Source of the DNA: Carnegiea gigantea
Taxonomy: Eukaryota; Streptophyta; Magnoliopsida; Caryophyllales; Cactaceae
Direction: 5' to 3'
Length of the DNA stretch: 64,000 bases
Assembly: GCA_029747015.1 (NCBI GenBank)
Contig: JAKOGI010000002.1
Location: forward strand, 3,246,001 to 3,310,000
The notes under the pieces are model-generated. The model was not told the DNA's origin and did no database searches. It saw only the letters and a list, made by a program, of their open reading frames with translations. The translations under genes were made by a program, and so were the position numbers. Shown here in pieces: positions 48,810 to 60,840 of this stretch. Position 1 is the stretch's first letter; each line of letters opens with the position of its first letter.

Positions 48810-50092
48810 GTGGGTGTTTGGCCTAGATTTTTAAAGTGTTTTTAGAGTCCAAAAGTTGAAATTAGGCCAAACACCTATGTTTTTGAAAAACAAAAATTGT
48901 TTTCCAAAAGCAGTTTTATGTAAAAATCACTCCATAAGTAGAAGCAGCATTTTGCTGCTTTTGATTCTCATTTCTTGCGACCCGCACTCGATAAACACGG
49001 AGATTGTTAATGAAAGTTTTCTTCTGGACAATTATGCCCCTAAAAATTGAAAACAATCCCGCAAAATACCTATATATACCCACGCCACACCTTTAGTCTC
49101 CTAGATTCCCTTCTCTCTCCTCAATTGGGAATTAAATCGGTGTTGTAGATAATTGTTCGCAAAGTGGGGGAGAGGGACTATCACTAACATCTTGATTAGG
49201 AGAATAACTTCAATAGCATAAAATGGGAGGTGAGAAAATCAACGGCAAAGACTCAAAAGACAAATGAATTACCACATTATAATTAATTCACAATATTGAT
49301 TAGCTTTCCACTCTGGCTTTGCTTCATCGAAAATGGGTTCGAAGTCTCCGAACTTTAGTTGCCATTTTTTTGATCCAATAGCTAATTCCGCTTGGCTAGA
49401 ATTCTTTATTTTGAATTTAGTTGGGGGGGTGTTTGGATGGAGACAGAGAGCAAACAAGTAATCATTATCAGATTAATCAACAAGTTGAGCAGTGTCGTTG
49501 GTCCTTCATTTCTCATCGCTTAATTAGAAATATTCTTGTTGATGTCGTCAAATATATTGTGTAGGCACTATAACAATCCATTTCACTGTGTCACAATGCA
49601 TAAGATCCTTGGATAATTCTCCAATCGAGATAAGATATGTAGTACATTGTTTTATACCATGCTTCTTTTTTTTTTATGGGCGATTAATTCACAAGGTTTT
49701 ATTTTGAATCTTATATTTTAGTTATAAAATTCTTTTTTGATATATGTAATGTTGTTTCCAAAGTAGACGCATAAAAATTGATAGCTATGAAAATGGACAG
49801 TGTTATACTTCAGTGAAGATAAAAATAAGTTGACATAAGATTGATAAATGAATAAATTTGGGTAAAAAATAAGACTAAAAATAAGAATCATAACACAAAG
49901 GAAAAAAAGGCAATGCAAATAAAACTAAAAACCAAAAAAAAATCTCTTCTAAAAGCAAGGCCAAACAATCCCAATTGATAAAACAATTATGCAATAAGTT
50001 AGGCCAAATATTTTATAATTTTTTCAAAAATAGCTTTTAGAGAAACTACTTTTAAGAAAAATAATTTTCTAAAAATTAGGCCAAATGCCCTC
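48810..50092. mobile_element. Harbinger-like MITE nested in the hAT element
   Basis: Flanked by TAA on both sides (48807-48809 and 50093-50095). The left end is GTGGGTGTTTGGCCTAG and the right end, on the other strand, GAGGGCATTTGGCCTAA. Similarity continues inside with TTAGGCCAAA phrases. The interior (49080-49460) is less AT-rich and could be captured DNA, but no protein was recognised. Confidence 0.65.
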
Positions 50093-50272
50093 TAAATAAT
50101 TAAAGGGTAAACAATCAAAAATTTGACAAAGAAAAACGAAAATTAAAATTATCAGGGGTTTTAGAGTTTGTACCTTCAAAATTCAAATCGGTGAGGGGAA
50201 GGGGAGAGTTTCGCAGAATTTAGTCCAAAACTTGCCAAAAAAAGAAAAAGAAAAAGAAAAAAGAGAGAGAGA

Positions 50273-50680
50273 GCTTGTGAATGTAAACGCCAATAGCAAG
50301 ATTCAAACCTGAGACAAAGAGAGGGATGCTCAATCAGAGTTCTATGCCCACTCTACCACCACAGCAACCTTGTTTTGATGCAACTAGTCCATCACAAATT
50401 ATGTATATATGTTAATTTTTTTTTTAAATTTAACTAACAGATGTTAATCTGAAACTTGGGCCAAAAAAAACAAAAGATAGCTTGTGAGTGCATATGCCAG
50501 CGGCAAGGCTCGAACTTGGGACGCACGCGGAGTGCCAGCCAAAGTTCCATACCCTTCCCACCATCAGAGCAATCTTTCTTTCATGCAATTGGGTAGATCA
50601 CAAATTATATATATCTCTTATTGATTTTTTTTAAACTTAAGTAACAGATTTTTTTTTTTTTTAAGTGGGGTCGGTTGACC
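50273..50680 (-). repeat. Two tandem tRNA-like (SINE-like) units, 207-bp period
   Basis: Each unit on the minus strand has an A-box-like GTGGTGGTAGAGTGG / CTGATGGTGGGAAGG and, about 50 bases on, a B-box-like AGGTTTGAATCTTGC / AAGTTCGAGCCTTGC, then GCTTGTGAG-like sequence in reverse order. Corresponding points at 50273 and 50480 are 207 bp apart. They sit at the right end of the hAT element. Confidence 0.5.
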
Positions 50681-50759
50681 CCACGTGACCCCACCGTGGC
50701 TCCGCCCCTGGTGGAGCTGTTGCTGACAAGTGTGCGTGTGTTTGCAGGTGATAGTTAGT

Positions 50760-51150
50760 GTATAGCACAATGGAAGGTGAAAATGCCGCTGGAGGAGGTG
50801 GTCGTGGCAGATGACGTTACATGTATGCTGGGGGGAAAGTTATGTTATGAGGGGGAAGGAAAGACTGTATGTGAGTGAAGGAGAACATGGGTGCGCTTGA
50901 GTTGTTGCGATTAGTGGAGGAGGCAATGGGGGAGGGTGTATGGGGTCGGCAAATGTGGTATAGTTTGAAGTGTGAACGATTTGAGTTGTTGCCATTGGGA
51001 CGAGATGGTAATGTTAAGAAGTTAATGAAGGGGAACGATGAGTACGCTTACCTGTATGTGGCAGGAAGTGAGGGTCCTTGTGTGGAATGTGTACATGAAA
51101 AGAAAGCGTGTAAAGGGCAGTGGGGAGTAACATTATTTAAAAAATTTTAG
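50760..51150 (+). pseudogene. Mutator-like transposase N-terminal remnant
   Basis: The open part (from about 50878) reads KENMGALELLRLVEEAMG, RQMWYSLKCERFELLPLGRD, then KKLMKGNDEYAYLYVAG, ending after a GPCVECVHEKK stretch. Upstream, MYAGGKVM continues the same frame but is cut by stops near 50848 and 50872. The order (GG-K start, a leucine-rich segment, WYSLK, LLPLxxDxxV, then a YVAG/YVEH-like end) is the arrangement I associate with the N-terminal domain of plant MuDR-type transposases. No catalytic DDE or SWIM domain follows. The identification is moderate and rests on this pattern. Confidence 0.4.
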
Positions 51151-51439
51151 TCATGTTATTCTTTTCTCTTGTTATAAATAAACTCACTTTTTTCTATTAA
51201 AAAAATTGTTAAATTTTGTTATATGACTTCAGATAAAAATCTCTTATTTTAAATAATCATAATGTCAAAATGTACTGTAAAACTCAAATCCCAAATCACA
51301 ACGCATACAAGCGAACCCCCAAATTCGATACCTCACCGATAGACCCCAATCCTAAACCCTAAACTATGATTCTAAATAGTAAATATTTGGAAGTCCTAAT
51401 TGACTATTTAATTTTTAAAGAATTATAATGTCAAAATGC

Positions 51440-52080
51440 ACTCTAATCCTGGGATATTGAGGTTATTTTGGTGGACTAATGAGAAATTTCAGCGTACCCT
51501 CCTTCTTATTTATCAATAACCGTGGTTATTGACCTCAATTTTTTGGGATATTGATAGCGTATCCTGAGATTAGCGAATGGATAACCTGTGATAATGAGCA
51601 AGTTACGTCGGATATGAATATGGGTGACGGACTGCAGTCATCATAAAAGCAAATGAGTATTGGGGTTTCCTGTTCCCACGTCACCTATACTGTATGTGAC
51701 AAATGCATCTGACATGAGCACCTTCTGAGGTGTACTTAGTGAGGAATTTTTGTTCATTCAATCCAAGCCACTTTGTAGAGCCTTGTAATGTAGTGCAGTT
51801 TCCTGTGTTTCTTATATAAATTACCTGGGTTAGTGACATTAGGGTTTGGGAAAATTGTCACCTGCTTAAAGTTGGTGACTACGTGTTCTGGGGGTTGACT
51901 TGGACAACATATCCTAAACTAGCCGTATGGAGATCCCCGTTAGTTGGCTGTGTATCTCGGGATATTAACATGGGGAACCCTGTAATGATGTGAATCCCGG
52001 TTAGTTAGCTGTGTATCTCGGGATATCAACATAGGGAACCCTATATTGATGTGAACACTACGTTTATAGCCTGCCTTAAA
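51440..52080. repeat. Scattered GGGATATTGA motifs and a 61-bp direct repeat
   Basis: GGGATATTGA-like phrases recur at about 51453 and 51545. A 61-bp unit occurs twice in a row (about 51935-51995 and 51996-52056), each with GTGTATCTCGGGATATYAAC and GGGAACCCT. These look like outliers of the 76-bp array that follows. Confidence 0.65.
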
Positions 52081-52241
52081 TGTACAATATACTGTGCCAT
52101 GTAAATGGAACGGGAGGTGGGGTAATAATTAGTAGGCAGACATCCTTGCATTGTACATTGCCCAATGCAGAACAACAGCCGTGAAATAGGGTAAGTTATA
52201 GTGCTTCTGTCGGTGCAGTACACTTCAGAGAGTACTGGGCA

Positions 52242-52621
52242 GGGATACTGAATTGGTGCATATCAGTGATCTTGTTATTGTCACATCCACAACCTGCGTT
52301 AGTGTCCTTTATTTGCTGGGATATTGATTTGATACACCTCAATGATCCTGTTATTATTAATCTCACAACCCGAATTAGTCTCTGTTATTATCTGGGTTAC
52401 TGACATGTTAGACATATATGGTGCACAGGTAGATGTATCCACATCCCGGGTTGCTGACCTTTATTATGTGGGATGCTGATGTGGTCCACGATAATTGTCC
52501 CATTATTGTGACATTCACATCTTGGGTTAGTGACGTTTATTAAGTGGGATACTGATATGTTGCAGTATCCCACTAGTGAAATTTATGCACACCCGGGACT
52601 AGTGACTATGGTTGGTTGACT
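52242..52621. repeat. Minisatellite array with exact 76-bp period, five units
   Basis: Units start with GGGATACTGA-type motifs at 52242, 52318, 52394, 52470 and 52546, every interval exactly 76 bp. Each unit has a GGGATAYTGATNTG start, CTGTTATTGTNAC in the middle and CCCGGGTTAGTGAC toward the end. The units are strongly diverged (often below about 75% by eye), yet length is conserved. Confidence 0.8.
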
Positions 52622-54275
52622 TCTTTTTGGGGTACTGCCTATATTGCACCTCTATCACACTGGTTAAGAAATGTTCCACGATATTTATTTGTTACACCGA
52701 AATGCTCTTCAATTGGGATGAGCCTTTACAATAGCTGCACACATACAAGGCAACAACTTATAATGGTTCTCTGGTCTTCCATTTGTTAGCAACTACATAT
52801 ACTCATGGGCCCTCCAACACTACACCTGTCCACATCAATCACAGCATTCTAACACATCCATTAGTATAGACCATCACTCCAAACAACATGTTTATCCACA
52901 CCTTCTTAAGTGGTTAACCTAGGTTAATCTATACGTATTACCGAGTTAATCACTCTTACTTACTGGGTTATTCATCACGTATTTACAGATTGAACCACTT
53001 TTCCCATGAACAGCCTTAACTACCCCTACTGTAATTGTTATACCGGGTTATTCAACAGACATATGCACATGCCTACCAAACAAGTATTGTCTGATCACAT
53101 GCATCATACATTCAGAACCACAAGCACACAACAATTGCATACATCAATTTAATCCAAGCCCTAGCTACCCACAGGTATACTACCCCCATCTCCCCAACCT
53201 CAACACCCAACCTCTAACCCAGTATGTAATAGTACCCTCTCCCCTAAATCTCCATCCCCCCAATTCAAAGTTGAAATTGACACACACGTTAACACAACTA
53301 ATTAACTCACTTACATGTGTGCAATGCAAATAGGAAGTCTTCCACAGCTCACCATCCACACAGCATGCACAGTGTTTAATGTCCTGAACCCTTCACTCTC
53401 TTTCGATCTTTGACAAAAATGGCATCTTCCATATACCAACACAAGCTTCCTCCCTTACCTTCCATTTACAGCCCACCCACACCCACCTTTTCCTCCGCCA
53501 TTATCGAGTTATATAAGCTCCAAATATGGGTGAGTCTCCTTTGTGGGAGTCTTCTTTCGCAAGCTATCAAACCCCAGCTCTTTCTTCACCTGACTTTTCT
53601 TCCCATTTTGCAAGAGTTCATTAAGGACACTTAAGTCTTTATAGGCAGACAAGTGATGACAGCCTCAAAAGTTGTTTCAAACAAAAATAACATATCTAAG
53701 TAAGAAAGTTGCAAACTGAAAAATGTCAATTGAAACACTATTAAGTAAATTTCCCTTTATATAAATATGTAGAATCTCTCAATTTAATATGTAACAATCT
53801 GAGCATCATATATTTCAAGCTTTCAACACTTCACAATCAGCGGATTGATTAAAACTCTTGTGTGGAACCAAGGAAGCATGCATGCATGTGAATACATGGC
53901 CATGGTTTATTGTTCTGGCAATCCTATACAATTAATGAGAACATGCATGTTCATGAATATCTTGTTGCTGTTTTTCGAAAATTTCCATGGCATATTGGTA
54001 AGAAATGTCCTTTTTTTTGTTTTGTTTTGTTTTGTTTTTGTGAAAGTGTCATTACAAGAATAATTGAATTATTTTTAATGCAGCAAGCGTCCATTACTAA
54101 CTTGTACGTAGTATCTTCTTTCAAAAAAAACTAGTAGTTTCATTAAAAAATGCTTCTTTGCAATAGGCACAGCAAGGATTTTAGGTTATCATAAAGTTCA
54201 GCCAATAATTTTTTCATTTCAAGATTACCTTCCTCCCAACGCACTCCCCCCGAAAGGGAATTCAAATAAGCAACA
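52622..54275. other. Intergenic stretch with weak coding-like C-rich segment
   Basis: The stretch 52700-53280 is C-rich with GGGTTAATC/GGGTTATTCA phrases that may be decayed relatives of the upstream array on the other strand. A short frame at 53419-53634 (MASSIYQHKLPPLPSIYSPP) follows a leader-like stretch, but resembles no family I know. It is left unannotated as a gene. Confidence 0.35.
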
Positions 54276-54278
54276 TAA

Positions 54279-54625
54279 GAGCACTTACATTGCTTAGATC
54301 ATGGTCCAAAAGGGAGGCTCACGATCCAAAATATCATCTACATCAGAGATCCACACGGCTTGCCCCGCGGTCTGGCTCCCTGCGGTGATGCGCTTACAAC
54401 TTTCGTTTTCGTTTTTTTCAAACATATTAATGAATAGTACAAAATAAAAGGCTAAATAATTAAATATGTTTAAATATGGGTCCATGAGCAATATATTATT
54501 TGGTGATCCAAGTTCGTGATCAATTTAATATAGAAGGGAGAGAAAAAAATTAGATTATAGGATGATGTGGAAGGTGTAGGTCCGATCTTGTGATCCAAAA
54601 ATATGGATCACCATTACCAATGCTC
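54279..54625. mobile_element. MITE with GAGCAYT termini
   Basis: Flanked by TAA (54276-54278 and 54626-54628). The left end is GAGCACTTACATTGCTTAGATC and the right end, on the other strand, GAGCATTGGTAATGGTGATC. A second inner pair, ATGGTCCAAAAGGG-like against GGATCACAAGATCGG-like, shows the arms are diverged. The TAA target fits a Harbinger-type MITE; 347 bp, no coding. Confidence 0.65.
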
Positions 54626-54629
54626 TAAC

Positions 54630-55599
54630 AATTTTGCCACGTTCAAAACCACCCCAAAAAAAAAAAAATACAAATAAGCAATACAAGTGCATCTGTTTTC
54701 AAATTTTTTTTTTCAGTAATAGGTATTTTCATTTATTTTTTGGATTGTCAGAACTTCAACCTCTATAAAAACTATTTTATAATTTTTTTTACTAATTACC
54801 AATTGTTACAAGTCAAATATCTTCAAAGCATTGCACTAATAATTGGAACTATCAATAAACAAACCACAAAAATCTTGACGTGTAATACTAGTCTTTTGAG
54901 ATAGATTATTCTTTTTAAAACATGCTATTCTTTTTGAAATATAGTAACTAGGATTATCACCTTTATTCACAATATTTAGAAGAAATTACAAAATAATGCA
55001 AATAGTTTTATTATTATTATTATCATTATTATTATTATTTTATTATTACTACTACTACTATTATTATTATCATCATCATCATCATTATTAATGTTGTCGC
55101 TATTGCTACTACTACTATTATTGTTATTGTGATTATCATTATTATTCATAGCTTGTATTGAACCTAGTTTTGTCATGTATATTGATCTATATTACTAATT
55201 TTACTTCATGTAAATTTTTAAGAATTCATCCAAAGAAATTTACCTTGGCAAAAAGCTTTCAAAAACTTTTTTTTGTTAGTATCTTAAAAACGGCTTCTTG
55301 CTTACAAAAATGCTTACAAGCACAAGATTGTCTATGTTTGGATCTTCCCAAACCCTGTGAATGTGAAACCCCCACTAGGAGTGATTGCTGTTGGTTTGGT
55401 CAATGATGCAATTAAAAGTTCTAGCTTAACAATGACAAAATATAGTCATCTACACCACCAAGAGAGCCAGCTGGGGCAACAAACGTAGAATGGACGGAAG
55501 AGGGAGAACAACAAGGGTGCTGCAACAATGATAGAGGCGCGCAAGAGATTAAGAGAGTTGGACTTGCATAATAAGGGGTCCTAAGTCACTATTTTTGTA
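54630..55599. other. AT-rich intergenic DNA with a trinucleotide microsatellite
   Basis: A compound ATT/ACT/ATC trinucleotide tract runs at about 55005-55150; reading frames through it give only poly-Asn/Asp/Ser and are not genes. The end of the stretch grades into the older Copia element, whose left boundary is not clear. Confidence 0.6.
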
Positions 55600-55986
55600 T
55601 ATTGTGATTATACAAAAAGATTACAATAATACAACAATATTAGTAGTATCCCATAATATCCTCTATTACGCTCCTTAATTTAGATTTGGGGGGAGAGGGT
55701 TCACAGGCATATTGGACTTCAAAAAGAGCAAACATTGTACAGGTAAAACCTTATTAAACATGTCAGCTACCTGATGCTGAGTAGGAGTATATTGAACAAT
55801 TAAACAGCCACGAGACACACTCTTGAACAAAATGATAATCAACCTGAGTATGTTCGATTTGATTGTGCAAAAGAGATGTTATCATACAAAACTCTCACTA
55901 GAGCATAGCGGAGGATACCCAACTCTACTAAGAGACAGCGAAGCCATAAAAAGTCTCAGTAATGATGTAGGCCACAACTCAGCATT
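55600..55986 (-). pseudogene. Older Copia element: C-terminal RNase H and 3' end (left part)
   Basis: On the minus strand the RNase H C-terminal pattern is readable: HNQIEHTQVDYHFVQE (out of frame), VSRGCLIVQYTPTQHQVADM, then NKVLPVQCLLFLKS and NPLPP. AAGGAGCG near 55667 may be the polypurine tract, with the 3' LTR beyond. The frame is broken. The missing upstream part lies at 63572-64000, separated by the inserted Copia 2. Confidence 0.7.
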
Positions 55987-56285
55987 TGTTGGCCGGGCCT
56001 AACGTTTTAGGCCCGACAGCCACTAAGGCCGTTTAGGGCGGCTTCCCTAATTGTTCCTCCAACCTACATAAGGAGGTTTCAGGGGATCAATTAGGGTTAC
56101 ACACGTGACACATAAACCACATACTCTCCCCTCCCCTCTCACGGCTGCCCAATCATCCACCGAGGTTTCGGATTTAGGAAGTGAACCCTAACAGCGACTC
56201 TGGTAGCCACCTCACATTCAGTACCGATGTGGGCTATTCCTGACAGTCAACTTCTGTAATCCAGGTCAGTCCTACTTGTCTAACA
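55987..56285 (+). repeat. 5' LTR of Copia 2
   Basis: Pairs with 63275-63571. A perfect inverted pair GGGCCTAACGTTTTAGGCCC stands near its start. Confidence 0.9.
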
Positions 56286-56286
56286 G

Positions 56287-56298
56287 TGGTATCAGAGC
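56287..56298 (+). other. Primer-binding site of Copia 2, initiator tRNA-Met type
   Basis: TGGTATCAGAGC, one base after the 5' LTR. Confidence 0.9.
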
Positions 56299-59100
56299 CT
56301 GAACTATTCGAATTAGCCCCGATTAATAGGTTCATAATTTGTCAAACCTGATTTGTTAAAGCATGCTTGTTCATATGATTAATTGCCTAATTTTCATAAT
56401 TATGCAACCAAAAAGCATGCTTCTGTGATTATAGTGTCTTTTATGCCCAGAACCAACTAAGAGATTGCAATTTCAGTTGAATTAATAGATGAATGTTTCT
56501 ATTTTTCAAACTTGGCATGATCGAGATTGATAAAACAAACCCCAAATTGCAATTTATACGACTGTGTATGCACTAATCTCTGCTAGATTGATTCTTGCAT
56601 ACTATGCCCTAGTTGATGAGATGATTTCCATTCCACCAAGCATGCCTCTGTGATTAAATTTCGTTAAGAACTGAACTTTTCTAATTAGTTCATTTTAATA
56701 TTAGCAATTGTGCTACTTAAGCGTTGAAAGCATGTCATGGTGGTCGATCAGTTTGTCCTAAACACAAAATTACTCCCCAAAACCCTAGCCCTTAATCAAT
56801 CTCTGCCTGATCTCAACCCAAAGTCGATTCCATTGTTTTGACAAACCTTGAAAACCCTAACCCTAATTCCACCGCCAGTGCCTCGGTGGCTGCGACGGCG
56901 GTGGGTCTAGCGAAGCCTCAGTGGCCTTCGAAGCCTCTACCTCGACCCAAAACCCTAAAAGACCCAAATTGAGTTTTAATTAACACAAAAAAAAGAAAGG
57001 GGGAATAGGGATAGAAGAGACTAAGATCGAGACATAACCATCAGAAACTACCAGAAAAGGGTGGCGCGTATGACGCACGGGCTGCCGGTGAACGCTTAGT
57101 TGGCTACTCTTCTTTCTCCAACCGCACCCTTGACCGTCGGTGTACTCAAATCCAGTTATGGAACTGCAAAATCCACCAAATTAGCGGCACGTGTGGATCA
57201 TACGCCACTGCATGAGAGGCGCGTTCGATGCTCAACTAGTGTTTTCCAGCTCAGTTGCAGCCAATCTACACGATGGTGGGGTCATCCTTGGTTTCGATGG
57301 CGGGTGGGGGATTTTTCCTCATGTGGGTTTTTTAGCCAAACGCTCGTCGTCCTCCACCGGGTTGAGGGTGGCGACATGGGCCGTGAAAAAGAGTCGTAAA
57401 GCAGCCATAAAAAGGGTCAAAAAAGGTCGAGTGATGGTGGAGCTCTGTGCTCCACATTTTGGCCATGGTGTTGAGAGGAGGAGAGAGAATAGAGAGGTAA
57501 AAGAAGAGAGAGAGAGTAGTGAAGTCAAGGGTTTGTAAGTGGGTAGAGGGGATAAGTCAGCAACATTCACTTATAAAAGAGCCTGGTTTGAGCCGTCTTT
57601 ACCGAAGAAAAAAAAGAGAGGAGGTCCCGGTTCATTGTCATTGTGGGACGTTTTTGTTTGGCCCAAAATGTTTGTTTTTAATTTGTGCCATTTTACTTAG
57701 GCCGATTTTGTTTTTGTTTCGATTTGGACTATTGAATATCTGCTCCCATGATCATGTAAATTCATTTTATATGTTGAAAATGGCCATAAGTTGGTCATAT
57801 ATTTATTTTTGATAAATTATATTCTCTCCGTTTTTTATTTCATGTTGTTATTGTTAATAGTATGAAATTTTGAAGTTGAATATACAACTTCGTGTTATAT
57901 ATTAAAATAAAATTATTTTTATGAATTCGTTTCATAGAGTGAATGTAAATATGTTTTGCGTAATTAAAAGTGAATATCTTTATGATAGTTACTAAACAAA
58001 AATGTCAGTTAGTTTAACAAACCTCTAAGGAAATTCTATGGAGTTATTTTAAGGAAACTTCTAAATTCACATCCATATATAATGATGATATAGAATTTTA
58101 AAAGGCATGGCGTATAACTACGTGTTATATATCGAGAAAAATAAACAAATTGTTTTAGTAATAGGACATATGAATTAGTTTCATATAAAATAAAAAAAAT
58201 TATGTAAATGTGTTTTACATGGCTAAATGTGAACTTTTGGCCTGATGTATAATAATGTATTACATCTCTAAATAGACAAATTATAGGAATTCATTTCACT
58301 TTGATTAAGATCAGTAACATTATATGGATGTGTCCCACACAATTACTACATTTAATTCCTTTTTAGTTGATATGTCATTAAATAGATCCTTAAATGACAT
58401 ATTAATGACTATATAAATTCGTTTTATATAACTTCATGTAAATTTGCTTTACATGATTAAAGCTAAATATCTTTGTGATATTTCTAAATGTGCTAATTGG
58501 TTTAACAAATTGTGTATTCCATAAGTTTTGTTTTATGGAAAAAAGCAGTAATTAAATTATACAGATTCCTAATTCATGCTGGTATGTGATGATTATTAGC
58601 CTAGCAAAATTGTCGATCATATGACATGAGTGATGGAGTTTTTGATAATTTAATTATCTAAAAATATGCCTAATGTCCATTTTTAAACATATGCTTTCAG
58701 ATAGGGCAATTAAAATATGATTGGTGCTTAGTTTACCAATGAAGAGTTAGATAGAATTAACTATAATACACAGTGTTAGAAGATTTAGCTTCTTCTAAAT
58801 AAACTTAAAGTATTAGAACACTCGATGGCTTTTAAAGTCTCCTAGAATAGGCAAAGATGTGAATAACATAGATGTAACTGCTTGTGAGCAGTATCAAGAG
58901 AAAGGCTAATAATGTACCTTGAATGCCTCGAGGAAGGATCGATCAGCATGCTGGCTATGTGATATTACATGCATGATGATCTGGTAAGGGGATTTAAAGG
59001 CTATCTCACTATTGAGGACTTGTGGGATTGGCTTGACATCCGATTTTGACCAGATTCATCCCCTTCTTAAAACTCGGAACCTAAGGATGGTATTACCAGA
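56299..59100 (+). other. Long leader region of Copia 2 with degenerate repeats
   Basis: No clear gag N-terminus. The stretch 56830-57540 is GC-richer, with short frames of no known family. From about 57890 to 58480 an AT-rich module recurs, containing GAATTCRTTTCATA then ATGTAAATRTGTTTTACATG; anchor points are at about 57923, 58172, 58287 and 58415, suggesting a unit of about 115-128 bp with one copy lost. Capture or a nested insertion cannot be excluded. Confidence 0.4.
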
Positions 59101-59139
59101 AGAGTAAAAGGTCAAGGTCAATAGAGAGTAGAATGTAGT

Positions 59140-60330
59140 GCGTGTGAAGTGCTATAACTGTGAAAAGAAGAAACTCACCACTTGGGATCGTCCCGAACTA
59201 ACTAAGGTACCTTCTTTCACAGTTACACTTGAATAACATGTGTACTCTCAAGTAGTAGTTACCAAGCTTTCTTCCTTAGTGGACTGTAGACATGGGAGCA
59301 ACCAAATACATAGTTCAGGGCTGAGCTGATTTTGTGAACCTTCGTCGCTACCCGATGGGTTCACAACTGTTGTCTTAAGAGACGATAGTGAGGAATATGT
59401 CCTTGACATAACAACGTGTCAGCTCAAACCCTGTGAAGGAAATAAATCATTCCTCCACGACACTATCTATGCTCTTAAAGTGCAGCGTACCTTCGTACCT
59501 TTTAGTTATGATATTAGTTTTCTCTCTTGATTTCCGTCTACCTCAACATCTTCCATCTTTGTCGCTTTCTTTGAACTATGTTTTTAGGCATACTCGACTT
59601 GACCATAAGGGTCAAAGTAGAGTGAATCAGCTAACTAGAGATGATACTTGAGATCAACTCACTAGGGTTAAGTTGCCTGAGTGAGTAATGTCTAGCTAGC
59701 AACATAAAGCCTTTTGGTAAGGCTTTTAGAGCATCTAGTCCCTTATAATTAGTCCACTCGGGCATTTGTGGACCCATGAATGTCAAGGTACGTCATAGAG
59801 CTATCTATTTCATCACCCTTATAGATGGTTATTCACGACGTGGGTATGCGTACCTACTATCTCAACGCTACGAGGCACTCGATATGTTGAAACGCTTCGT
59901 AACAAAAAGTAGAGACCCAATTGGAACGAAGAGTTAGAAATCTTTGGACTGATCAAGGTCGTGAATACATCTTTGATAGGTTTAGAGAGTTCCGTGAGGA
60001 AAAAGGTATATAAAGACAACTAATGATTTCCACGCACCCCACAACAAAAACGATGTTGCGAACGGCAGGAATCGTACATTGCTTGACATGGTCAGGTCAA
60101 TGATGGCACATGCGAACTTCCCAATCAGTTTTAGGGGGATACGTTGCTCACGGCAACCTATATCCTTAACCGTGTGCCAAGCAAGAGTATACCTACCACA
60201 CCATATGAGTTATGGTTTGGTAAGAAGTTATCCTTGGACCATTTACGCCCATGGGGTTCGGCCAGCTATGTGCATAACCCAACCCACAAATATAAAAAAC
60301 TTGGTCCAAGAGCCACCAAGATGATGTTCA
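59140..60330 (+). pseudogene. Copia 2 gag end, protease and integrase, broken
   Basis: KCYNCEKKK (about 59148-59174) is half a zinc knuckle; the His and last Cys are lost. Protease remnants include a VD-GAT-like stretch at about 59280-59300 and ADFVNLRRYPMGSQ. The integrase is recognisable from YFITLIDGYSRRGYAYLLSQ (about 59808) and LWTDQGREYIFDRFREFREE (about 59943), where the catalytic Asp and the GxE region can be seen. Stops and frameshifts occur throughout. Confidence 0.7.
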
Positions 60331-60840
60331 TTAGATATCCCGCACAATCTAATGAACAGAAATAGATTCTTGTAATGTCAACTTTCTCAAGGATAAGTTC
60401 CCAACCATTGGTGAAAATCAAGAAGAATGTCGAACTGTTTGAGTTACAGTAAGACTTCCAACCATCTTTCGGTGAGGGAGAGAATTTGGGCTCCAACCAA
60501 GTCACCGAAGATGGTATGTCTCCTCTACTCGAAAAGGATGGGGGAGGCTTATCTGCTCAGGAGAATCAATCTCCTACACATGAGGAGAGTCAGCCTATGA
60601 GTGAGGTCTGTCCTCAATCTTCAGTTCTCGAATATGTATGTTAGTCCGCATGTTCAGGATCCCATGCCCTAAAGAGATAGTGAGAGTGAGTCTCCGCATG
60701 TTTAAGGCCTCACACCTCTTAGAAAAAGGAGAAGGGATGCCAGGGATAGTGGGAGTGATTCTCCACATGCTTAGGGTCTCACACCTCTTAGAGAACGTGG
60801 GAGGGATGCCTCACCTAGGCAGACAAACAGTGAAGGTCCC

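Larger units (their letters stand above)
48560..50710. mobile_element. Non-autonomous hAT element with nested MITE
   Basis: The left end CAGTGGCGAATACA and the right end, on the other strand, CAGGGGCGGAGCCACGG are imperfect inverted termini with further GGGGTCGG motifs inside. The flanks carry a perfect 8-bp duplication GTGGAGCT (48552-48559 and 50711-50718), typical of hAT. No transposase frame was found. A Harbinger-like MITE occupies 48810-50092, and two tandem tRNA-like units lie at the right end. Confidence 0.8.

Noticed and set aside
52242..52621. CRISPR-like array
   Set aside because: Units are contiguous diverged repeats without constant repeats separating unique spacers, and the genome is a plant's.
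53410..53634. Small frame with a Pro-rich start
   Set aside because: No recognisable domain and no second exon; mentioned only as intergenic content.
54976..55176. Asn/Asp/Ser-rich minus-strand frame
   Set aside because: Translation of a trinucleotide microsatellite.
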